Notes under the pieces: generated by a model
Databases searched by the model: none
Told to the model about the DNA's origin: nothing
Seen by the model: the letters and a program-made list of their open reading frames with translations, nothing else
Origin: Anaerolineae bacterium
Lineage (GTDB): Bacteria > Chloroflexota > Anaerolineae > JAFGEY01
Length of the DNA: 8,436 nucleotides
Direction: 5' to 3'
Assembly: GCA_016929205.1 (NCBI GenBank)
Contig: JAFGJF010000332.1
Span: 1-8,436 of the forward strand
Shown here: one piece after another, positions 1 to 6,009 of the stretch
Position numbering within the stretch: position 1 is the first letter of the stretch
Layout: each line of letters starts with the position of its first letter
Made by a program: the position numbers and the translations under genes

Positions 1-20
1 AATTGAATCAAGTCATCGGC

Positions 21-49
21 TTGCCTTTTTGTGCGCGCAATGGTATAGT
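21..49 (+). promoter_or_regulatory. sigma-70-type promoter for the left-hand two-gene unit
   Basis: TTGCCT (21-26) and TATAGT (44-49) are separated by exactly 17 nt. The -35 box matches the TTGACA consensus at 4 of 6 positions and the -10 box matches TATAAT at 5 of 6. Transcription would begin near 56-57, giving a leader of about 30 nt that already contains the ribosome binding site at 73-80. The promoter sits across the first possible ATG (29), which helps exclude that codon as the start. This is a motif match only. Confidence 0.6.
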
Positions 50-72
50 GGTGCATCGTATGGTTACAGAGC

Positions 73-80
73 AAAGGAGG
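73..80 (+). promoter_or_regulatory. strong ribosome binding site that fixes a GTG start
   Basis: AAAGGAGG is a near-perfect Shine-Dalgarno sequence lying 5 nt before GTG at 86-88. It selects GTG86 over the in-frame ATG at 29, which has no such site and lies inside the promoter. Confidence 0.8.
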
Positions 81-85
81 TTGTC

Positions 86-592
86 GTGAAAGAGGTCAAC
101 GTTCCGATCGTCGAGGGCAAATACAGTGCCCGGTTCCCAAACAAATGTGTCTACTGCGGCGAGCCGCCCACCAAAACGCTGCGCGAGACGGTGAGTGCGG
201 GATCGCGCAGGCGTCGGAGGTTCGTGACCGTCGATGTGCCGTACTGCGATGAACACGCGCGCGCCACCAGGCGAAACACGACTATTCTGAACGCGGCGTT
301 TGTGCTCGCCTTGTTATTCAGTTGCTGCCTGCTCTTTTCCATCACGTCCACGTTTGTCGACGATCCGGCAGTCGAACTCTGGATCGTCCTGGGGCTTGTC
401 GCTTTGGGACTGGCGGTGGTCGGCAGGTGGCTGTTGCGCCGGGTGGCGTCGGGTATGAACCAGTCGATGGCTGATATGGTGGGTGGAGATCGCCTCGGGG
501 TCAGGGCTCAGTTGATGGGCGACGAGATTCTGTTCACATTTGTCAACGACGAGATTGCCGACGAATTTGCCCGGCTGAACGGCCTGGGCTGA
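86..592 (+). CDS. small putative zinc-ribbon protein with two membrane segments, function unknown
   Basis: This is a 168-residue protein starting at GTG. The N-terminal cytosolic part carries C21-x2-C24 in a CVYCGEPP context and C54-x2-H57, a spacing that could hold one zinc ion. A basic run (R41-R45) lies between the two pairs. Two hydrophobic stretches follow, about residues 67-87 and 97-116, separated by a short acidic loop, so a hairpin membrane topology is likely. The C-terminal tail (about 139-166) is soluble, with alternating hydrophobic residues and FVNDEIADEFARLNG, a form reminiscent of tails in other uncharacterised bacterial membrane proteins. I cannot assign a family or a function. 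The aldolase gene begins 10 nt after its stop, so both are probably on one mRNA from the promoter at 21-49. Without an alignment, the zinc site is inference from the Cys/His pattern alone. Confidence 0.8.
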   Translation: MKEVNVPIVEGKYSARFPNKCVYCGEPPTKTLRETVSAGSRRRRRFVTVDVPYCDEHARATRRNTTILNAAFVLALLFSCCLLFSITSTFVDDPAVELWIVLGLVALGLAVVGRWLLRRVASGMNQSMADMVGGDRLGVRAQLMGDEILFTFVNDEIADEFARLNGLG

Positions 593-602
593 GGAGATGG
601 TG

Positions 603-1907
603 ATGGACTTTCGGCTGATGCACCCGCGTGACCAACTGGTCGCGATCATGAACCGGATCTATCACGATGGCATGACCACGCTGTCCGGCGGCAATCTCTC
701 CATCTTGGACGACAACGGGGATCTGTGGATCACGCCATCTGGCATCGACAAGGGCAAACTGACCCCCAAGGACATTATGTGTGTCCGGGCCGACGGCACC
801 GTCGATGGGCCGCACAGGCCCTCATCCGAGTATCCGTTCCATCGGGCCATCTATGCCCAACGTCCCGACTTGAATGCCATCGTCCACGCCCACCCGCCAG
901 CACTGGTGTCCTTTAGCATCGTGCGCCAGATTCCCGACACGCGGATCATTCCTCAGTCCAATCGACTATGCGGGCCGGTTGGTTACGCACCCTATGCTCT
1001 GCCCGGCAGCGAGCAACTGGGAGACAACATCGCCGCGACCTTTTCACAGGGCTACAACATTGTGATTCTCGAAAATCACGGCATGGCCGCCGCGGGATCG
1101 AGCCTGCTCGAGGCGTTTCAACGGTTGGAGACGCTCGACTTTTGCGCCCGCACCTTACTCCGCGCTCGCTCGTTGATCCGCGCCCGCGGGCTGGGGGCGG
1201 TGGACACACTTTCGGACGCCGAACTCAACTTTTTCGACCATCGCCGCAACGTGCTGGCCGAGTTTGTGCCGGCCGGCCATCCCAGCCGGGAGCGCGAGCT
1301 GCGCCAGCAGATCGTGGACATTGTGCGTCGTGCCGTGGATCGTTACCTGATGATCAGCACCGAGGGCGTGGTGTCCGCCCGGCTCGACGCGGACAGCTTT
1401 TTGATCTCGCCCACCGGCGTCGACCGGGGCAGCCTGTCGGTTGAAGAGGTTGTGCTGGTACACAAGGGTACCAGAGAGCAGGGCAAGCTGCCCAGCCGCT
1501 CGGTGCAGCTCCACCAGGCGATCTATGGTGCGCATCCCGAGATCAACTGTGTGATGACTGCCCAATGTCCCAACATGACCGCCTATGCGATCACCTCAAC
1601 GCCATTTGATTCGCGTACCATTCCTGAGAGCTATATCCTGCTGCGTGATGTGCCGATCATTCCCTTCAAGACGCTGTACACGGATCCCGCCCAGGTGGCG
1701 CGTTTGGTCTCCCTCAACAGCCCCGTGCTGCTGGCCAAAAACGACTGTGTGCTGACCGTGGGGCACAGCGTCTTGAATGCCTTTGACCGGCTGGAGGTGG
1801 CCGAATACAGCGCCAGGTCGTTGATTGACTCGACGGTCCTGGGCCATCACGTCCCCATTGGCGATGATGAGATCCGTGACCTGCAAGTTGCCTTTTCACT
1901 CGATTGA
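603..1907 (+). CDS. tandem class II aldolase/adducin-family protein with a degenerate second domain
   Basis: This is a 434-residue protein of two homologous domains, each about 200 residues; ordinary class II aldolases are single-domain. Domain 1 (about 4-200) looks catalytically complete. It has the SGGN loop (N31), TPSG (44-47), SSE (S74, S75, E76), HAH (H95, H97) and ENHG (H159). These match the phosphate-binding loops and the metal ligands/catalytic Glu of L-fuculose-1-phosphate aldolase in order and spacing. Domain 2 (about 227-414) keeps the fold signature (SPTGVDRG, LHQAIY, NAFDRLEVAEYSAR). At the aligned positions, however, E76 is S300, H95 is T319, H97 is Q321 and H159 is D381, so it cannot bind the metal in the usual way. 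The start at 603 is chosen because GGAG (593-596) lies 6 nt upstream; ATG597 abuts that site. The substrate is unknown; an aldolase, an epimerase or a decarboxylase of the same superfamily are all possible. Confidence 0.9.
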   Translation: MDFRLMHPRDQLVAIMNRIYHDGMTTLSGGNLSILDDNGDLWITPSGIDKGKLTPKDIMCVRADGTVDGPHRPSSEYPFHRAIYAQRPDLNAIVHAHPPALVSFSIVRQIPDTRIIPQSNRLCGPVGYAPYALPGSEQLGDNIAATFSQGYNIVILENHGMAAAGSSLLEAFQRLETLDFCARTLLRARSLIRARGLGAVDTLSDAELNFFDHRRNVLAEFVPAGHPSRERELRQQIVDIVRRAVDRYLMISTEGVVSARLDADSFLISPTGVDRGSLSVEEVVLVHKGTREQGKLPSRSVQLHQAIYGAHPEINCVMTAQCPNMTAYAITSTPFDSRTIPESYILLRDVPIIPFKTLYTDPAQVARLVSLNSPVLLAKNDCVLTVGHSVLNAFDRLEVAEYSARSLIDSTVLGHHVPIGDDEIRDLQVAFSLD

Positions 1908-1926
1908 CCCGGACGCCGATCACGCT

Positions 1927-4146
1927 TCATATCTCTTCCAGGTTGGCAAAGCTGGCGGCCAATGTCTTGATCCCCCGTCCCTTAAAAGCGATGGTCACAT
2001 CCCAGTCGCTGCCACGTGCTTCGACGGCGATCACCGTACCTTCACCAAAAGCACGGTGACGTACTTGGTCGCCCACTCGAAACGGGCCGTCGCCTGTAGA
2101 GGAAGGCGATCGCCGCTGGGCACGCGTTCGTGCGCCGCTCTGCGGCTGCTCTGTTCCATGCCCGAGCAGGCCGCGTTGATAGCCATCGCGTCGGCTCGTG
2201 TACGCACCTGCCTGAGCCGGTTTTTTGTCCGGATCCGTTTTCAGACCGGAGGGAATGTCCTTGAGGTAACGAGACGGCTCACTAACCTCGCTGCTGCCCC
2301 ACACCGATCGCCGAAAAGTGTGCAGCATATAGAGACGATCTTGGGCCCGCGTCACCCCAACGTAGAACAATCGCCGCTCTTCTTCCATCGCATCCGGATC
2401 GTCGAAAGAGCGGCTGTGAGGGATCAATTTGTCATTCAGGCCAACGATAAACACCACGGCAAACTCGAGTCCCTTGGCCGCATGCAAGGTGAGCAGCGTG
2501 GGCGCATTCGAGTCGTCGAGATTGTCCACGTCGGAGACGAGCGAGACCTCTTCAAGAAACGCGTTCAAACTCTGGCCTTCCTCGATATCGGTGTACTGGG
2601 CGGCAACGGCGCGCAGTTCGAGCACGTTCTCCCATCTTTCTTCACCCTGGTCGGTACCGTCGCGCAGATACCCCTCGTACCCGGTCTGGTCGATCACCTG
2701 ATCGAGCAGTGCCAGCGCGCTGGCCTTGCCGCGCAGCAAAAGCCACGTGTTCCACATCATATAAAAGCGCAGCAGTGCCCCCCGCCCGGCAGAGCTAACC
2801 GGCGCTGACTCGCCCTCAAACATAAGAACCATCGCATCGTAGGTCGAAATCGTCTTGCTCGCCGCCCAGACGTTCAGACTGCCCAGCGTCTTGCCGCCGA
2901 TCTTGCGCGCCGGAACGTTGATGATCCGCCCCAGGCTCACACTGTCATACGGATTCTGGATGATGCGCAGGTAGGCCATCAGATCCTTGATTTCGCGCCG
3001 GCCGTAAAAGCGCGTTGCCCCGACCAGCTTGTAAGGCATCCCCGCAACCAGGAATGCCTCTTCCAGAGCGCGCGATTGGGCGTTGGTGCGATACATCACC
3101 GCACAATCGCCAGGGGCAATCTCTTGCTGACCAAGCTGGCGAATGCGCTCCACAACCCAGCGTGCCTCCTCGTCTTCGTCATATGCCTCGTGAACAAAGG
3201 CAACCGTTCCCTTTTCCCGTTCGGTAAACAGTGTCTTGGCCGTGCGCTGGATGTTGGGCGCGATCACGGCATTGGCCACGTCGAGAATCGTTTGTGTGGA
3301 ACGATAGTTTTGTTCCAACAGAATCTTTTTCGTGTCGCCATAATCCTTCTCAAAACGCAGCACGTTGCGAAAATCCGCGCCGCGAAAGCCGTACACAGAT
3401 TGATCTTCATCTCCTACACCAAACAGGTTGCGCGTACCGCCCGAAAACTGGCGCACCAATTCATACTGGACGGCATTCGTGTCCTGGAACTCGTCCACCA
3501 GCACGTAGTGGTAACGATCCTGGTATTTATGCAGCAGATCGGGGTGCTCGCGAAAGGCCAACACGACCTTGAGCAGCAGATCGTCAAAATCGAGGGCGTT
3601 GCTTTCGGTCAGCAGTTTTTCATAGAGGACGTAAATCCGCCGGGCCACCTCTTCCTGGTACGTGCGCGGCTCAAACTCGGCCGGCGTCAACATCTCGGTC
3701 TTGGCCCGCGAGATAATGCTGTGCATCGTGCGCGGGCGAAAGCGTTTATCGTCGAGGTTCAGTTCCGCGATCGCCCGCCGCATCAAGGCTTGCTGATCGC
3801 TGTCGTCATAGATGACAAAATTGGGGTTGAGCCCCAGCGTCGTCGCCTCGCGGTGCAACAAGCGCACGCAGATGGCATGAAACGTGCCAATCGTCAGTTG
3901 GCCCAGGTCGATGCTGCCGATCAGATTGCTCAGGCGGTCCTTCATTTCCCGCGCGGCTTTGTTGGTAAAGGTCACGGCCATAATCTGCCAGGGACGCACC
4001 CCCTTTTCCCTGATCAGGTAAGCGACGCGATGTGTGAGCACCCGTGTTTTGCCCGATCCGGGGCCGGCAAGCACGAGCACCGGACCCTCTGTCGTCGTAA
4101 CGGCGAGTTGTTGCGCCGGGTTCAAACCCTCCAGTAATTGACTCAT
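1927..4146 (-). CDS. pcrA: ATP-dependent 3'-5' DNA helicase PcrA/UvrD (superfamily 1A)
   Basis: This 739-residue protein unwinds DNA in nucleotide excision and mismatch repair and clears RecA or stalled replication/transcription complexes. All SF1A motifs are present in order: Q motif LNPAQQLAV (8-16), Walker A AGPGSGKT (27-34), motif Ia TFTNKAAREMKDR (59-71), Walker B VDEFQD (217-222), motif III GVGDEDQSVYGFRGAD (243-258), motif IV EQNYRS (278-283), motif V TLHAAKGLEF (553-562) and motif VI LFYVGVTRAQDRLY (593-606). After a low-complexity basic linker (about 636-686), a Tudor-like C-terminal module (FRVGDQVRHRAFGEGTV, 689-705) is seen. In PcrA this region contacts RNA polymerase. The length is usual for the family. 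ATG4146 is preceded by GGAAGGTGGG; a 44-residue upstream extension would overlap the previous gene and has no helicase homology. It is last in a four-gene block, 16 nt after its neighbour, with no promoter of its own that I could see. Confidence 0.96.
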   Translation of the reverse strand: MSQLLEGLNPAQQLAVTTTEGPVLVLAGPGSGKTRVLTHRVAYLIREKGVRPWQIMAVTFTNKAAREMKDRLSNLIGSIDLGQLTIGTFHAICVRLLHREATTLGLNPNFVIYDDSDQQALMRRAIAELNLDDKRFRPRTMHSIISRAKTEMLTPAEFEPRTYQEEVARRIYVLYEKLLTESNALDFDDLLLKVVLAFREHPDLLHKYQDRYHYVLVDEFQDTNAVQYELVRQFSGGTRNLFGVGDEDQSVYGFRGADFRNVLRFEKDYGDTKKILLEQNYRSTQTILDVANAVIAPNIQRTAKTLFTEREKGTVAFVHEAYDEDEEARWVVERIRQLGQQEIAPGDCAVMYRTNAQSRALEEAFLVAGMPYKLVGATRFYGRREIKDLMAYLRIIQNPYDSVSLGRIINVPARKIGGKTLGSLNVWAASKTISTYDAMVLMFEGESAPVSSAGRGALLRFYMMWNTWLLLRGKASALALLDQVIDQTGYEGYLRDGTDQGEERWENVLELRAVAAQYTDIEEGQSLNAFLEEVSLVSDVDNLDDSNAPTLLTLHAAKGLEFAVVFIVGLNDKLIPHSRSFDDPDAMEEERRLFYVGVTRAQDRLYMLHTFRRSVWGSSEVSEPSRYLKDIPSGLKTDPDKKPAQAGAYTSRRDGYQRGLLGHGTEQPQSGARTRAQRRSPSSTGDGPFRVGDQVRHRAFGEGTVIAVEARGSDWDVTIAFKGRGIKTLAASFANLEEI

Positions 4147-4162
4147 CCCACCTTCCGTATCA

Positions 4163-5101
4163 TTATCGCGCCGAGTGCGCTGCCGAGATAGCTGTTCGAA
4201 TGTTGTCCCAGTCGATATCTCCGGGCAGCGTGCAGTCCGCGCCAAGGATAAACTGATCCGGCGCGTCGGACAGGACATTCTTGACCATCGCTTTTATGTC
4301 CACCTGGCTGCCAGAGACAATGATCCCGTGCCGGTCAACGCCGCCCATTGAAGGCCGGCCAAACAGATCGAATGCCTGTTGGGCAGTCAGCGCCTCCGGA
4401 CCCAGGTACAGAGGGCAGTTAACCACTTGGCCGGGATAATCGAGAAACGGCGTCAGATCGTCATAGCCACCCATATAGTCACAAATGTGAAGAATGTTGA
4501 ACGAACAGAGACGATCGATCTCTTGCATCACTGCCAGATCGTACGGTTTGATCACCTCGTCGAACAGTGAGGTATCCTTAAACCGGTGACTTTCCCCGCC
4601 CTGGGTGGAAGCGTAAAAACCGTCCAACCCCAGGCGGGCGCATTCGCGGACGAACCACAAGATGCTGTCCGTGATGATTTCCATCCCTTTCTTAACCTTG
4701 TCCGGGGCCGCCTTGATGTGGTCGGTGATCATTTGGTCGCTGGTTGTATGCCCGGCGCTCATAAAAGGAGAATACAAGGTCTGGATCACCAGCGCTTCAT
4801 GTTTAGCCTCTTGAACCAATCCAGCCACGATATCCAACTGATCCTGGTAAAAGTCGCGCTGGTAGAGCGGCATCCTGGTCCAATCATCCGGCGTCTGGAT
4901 CTCGGACAGATGAGGGAATGAAAATTCGTACTGGATCTTGACAAAATCCATACCTGTGTATCTAAAATAGGCCAGGTGCTTGTCGATCGCCGCCTGACCG
5001 CGGTGACAATCCTTGGAAAAGTGCAGGAAAAACGCGGCAGGAACACCCTCTGCTGCGGAGGATCCATCCAACAAACTTAAAACTCGTTCTCTTTTATTCA
5101 T
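4163..5101 (-). CDS. uroporphyrinogen decarboxylase-superfamily protein, possible methyltransferase-type zinc site
   Basis: This is a 312-residue TIM-barrel-type protein of the URO-D superfamily, which includes HemE and the MtaA/CmuA methyl-corrinoid:CoM methyltransferases. Superfamily features are the N-terminal NKRERVLSLLDG, the LGLDGFYASTQGGES segment (158-171) and the C-terminal FILGADCTLPGDIDWDNIR (284-302). The HemE signature that binds the porphyrin carboxylates (RxPxWxMRQAGR) is absent; the corresponding region reads GVPAAFFLHFSKDCHRGQ (19-36), so haem synthesis is unlikely. H205-x-C207 (LHICDYMGG) followed by C290 has the H-x-C...C layout of the zinc ligands in MtaA/CmuA-type enzymes, so methyl transfer is possible but unproven. 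No corrinoid protein is encoded nearby. Start 5101 is preferred over the ATG at 5122 because GGAGGAG (5112-5106) lies directly upstream of it. It follows the phosphatase gene after a 71-nt gap holding an inverted repeat, and precedes pcrA by 16 nt. Confidence 0.85.
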   Translation of the reverse strand: MNKRERVLSLLDGSSAAEGVPAAFFLHFSKDCHRGQAAIDKHLAYFRYTGMDFVKIQYEFSFPHLSEIQTPDDWTRMPLYQRDFYQDQLDIVAGLVQEAKHEALVIQTLYSPFMSAGHTTSDQMITDHIKAAPDKVKKGMEIITDSILWFVRECARLGLDGFYASTQGGESHRFKDTSLFDEVIKPYDLAVMQEIDRLCSFNILHICDYMGGYDDLTPFLDYPGQVVNCPLYLGPEALTAQQAFDLFGRPSMGGVDRHGIIVSGSQVDIKAMVKNVLSDAPDQFILGADCTLPGDIDWDNIRTAISAAHSAR

Positions 5102-5105
5102 TCTG

Positions 5106-5112
5106 CTCCTCC
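5106..5112 (-). promoter_or_regulatory. ribosome binding site selecting the shorter start of the URO-D-like gene
   Basis: On the minus strand GGAGGAG ends 4 nt before ATG5101; measured from the GGAGG core the spacing is 6 nt. The in-frame ATG7 residues upstream (5122) has no comparable site and would place this sequence inside the coding region. Confidence 0.75.
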
Positions 5113-5124
5113 ATAATGACATCG

Positions 5125-5174
5125 TGAACAGGATTCGCAGGATGGGCAGAACTATAAATCCTGTTCATCCTGTC
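5125..5174. repeat. inverted repeat built from ACAGGAT-type units between two genes
   Basis: TGAACAGGATT (5125-5135) and its exact reverse complement AATCCTGTTCA (5157-5167) form an 11-bp perfect inverted repeat around a 21-nt centre. A second shorter unit adjoins each arm: CAGGATG at 5138-5144 inside the left arm and CATCCTG at 5166-5172 at the outer edge of the right arm. The ACAGGAT/ATCCTGT theme therefore appears four times in 50 nt. The right edge runs into the stop codon (5173-5175) of the phosphatase gene. In RNA it could fold into a hairpin between two genes of the same block. There is no T-run after it on the minus strand, so it is not a standard terminator. I infer, but cannot show from one copy, that it belongs to a dispersed repeat family. 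Confidence 0.7.
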
Positions 5175-6006
5175 AATCCCATATTTCTTTTGGTAAAAGC
5201 TCGTCCAGTCGTTCCAGAACAAAATCAGGCTGATAGGGACTGTGTTGGAGTCTTTCCAACGTTGTCGCTCCGGTCAGCGGCAGTGCAGTAGCCATACCTG
5301 TTTCTTGGCCCATTCGCACGTCCGTCCGCACGCGATCCCCGACCATCATACATTCCTGCGGCGGCAGATCCAGCATGTCGAGCGCGGTGCGGGCCATAAT
5401 CGGCGATGGTTTGCCCACCACCTCTTCGACCTTGTGATCGGTGCAGGCCTCGATGGCGGCAATGATACACGCCGCATCCGGCTCGCCGCCGCCGGGCACC
5501 GGGCAGTAAGGATCGGCGTTGGTGGCGATAAAGTGCGCTCCAGCGCGGATGGCGTCAAAGGCGATTTGCAGCTTGCGGTAAACAAAGGTGCGATCAAAAC
5601 TGGCGATCACATAATCGATTTCGCCCGGTGTCTCTGACAGCGCAAAACCGGCCGCCGTCAATTCGTCGAGCAAGGGCTGTTCGCCGATCGCAAAGAGCCG
5701 CGCGCCGGGCGCTCGCTTGAGCAGATAATTGACTGTCACGTACGACGAATTGATCACTTGTTCGACCGGCGTGGGCAGGCCCAACCGCGTCAACTTGGCC
5801 GCATAGACGTGTCGCGCTTCCGTGGGCTTGTTGGAAACAAAGACCATCTTGCACCCGGCCTGGCGCAGTGTTTCAATCGTCCGTTTTGCACCCGGCAGCA
5901 GCGCATCGCCAAGGTACACGGTGCCGTCGAGGTCAAAGACGTAACCCTTGTAGAGCTTGTCTGGAAAACGCTTGGCCGGAAAACCCCGGTTTGGCAAACG
6001 CTTCAT
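5173..6006 (-). CDS. HAD superfamily subfamily IIA hydrolase (NagD/AraL/4-nitrophenylphosphatase-like)
   Basis: This is a 277-residue phosphatase of the HAD-IIA group, which hydrolyses small phosphomonoesters such as sugar phosphates, phosphoglycolate or nucleotides. The four core motifs are intact: motif I DLDGTVYLG with nucleophile D25 and acid/base D27, motif II S58-N59 in VFVSNK, motif III K199 in VVGKPSP, and motif IV G223-D224 with D229 (MVGDRVRTD). The C2A cap lies between motifs II and III, with the typical FDRTFVYRKL (137-146), TNADPYCPVP (162-171) and EPDAACIIAAIE (175-186). The length matches the family. It starts only 3 nt after the esterase stop and has only a weak site (GGA, 7 nt upstream), so translational coupling is likely. 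About 20 basic residues precede motif I, more than usual; a slightly later start cannot be excluded. The true substrate is unknown. Confidence 0.9.
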   Translation of the reverse strand: MKRLPNRGFPAKRFPDKLYKGYVFDLDGTVYLGDALLPGAKRTIETLRQAGCKMVFVSNKPTEARHVYAAKLTRLGLPTPVEQVINSSYVTVNYLLKRAPGARLFAIGEQPLLDELTAAGFALSETPGEIDYVIASFDRTFVYRKLQIAFDAIRAGAHFIATNADPYCPVPGGGEPDAACIIAAIEACTDHKVEEVVGKPSPIMARTALDMLDLPPQECMMVGDRVRTDVRMGQETGMATALPLTGATTLERLQHSPYQPDFVLERLDELLPKEIWD

Positions 6007-6009
6007 CTG

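Noticed and set aside
38..58. tRNA-like string (AATGGTATAGTGGTGCATC resembles an A-box)
   Set aside because: No acceptor stem, anticodon arm or T-arm can be folded around it. It is better explained by the -10 promoter box and flanking bases.
29..85. N-terminal extension of the small membrane protein from ATG29
   Set aside because: It has no ribosome binding site and overlaps the -10 box, while GTG86 has AAAGGAGG 5 nt upstream.
1825..2808. Open frame on the + strand bridging the aldolase end and the pcrA C-terminus
   Set aside because: It starts inside the aldolase in another frame, is antisense to pcrA and shows no protein family features.
3076..4137. Long open frame on the + strand opposite the N-terminal half of pcrA
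   Set aside because: It is antisense to conserved helicase motifs, has an unusual composition and no ribosome binding site.
4147..4278. 44-residue extension of PcrA upstream of Met at 4146
   Set aside because: It overlaps the end of the URO-D-like gene in another frame, is not helicase-like, and the Q motif sits at the normal distance from the shorter start.
4163..5101. HemE (uroporphyrinogen decarboxylase) of haem synthesis
   Set aside because: The RxPxWxMRQAGR signature and its substrate-binding arginines are absent and no other haem genes are nearby.
5151..5176. TTGACA ... TATAGT on the minus strand upstream of the URO-D-like gene
   Set aside because: The spacer is only 14 nt and the boxes coincide with the ACAGGAT repeat. 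No acceptable -10 lies at 16-18 nt.
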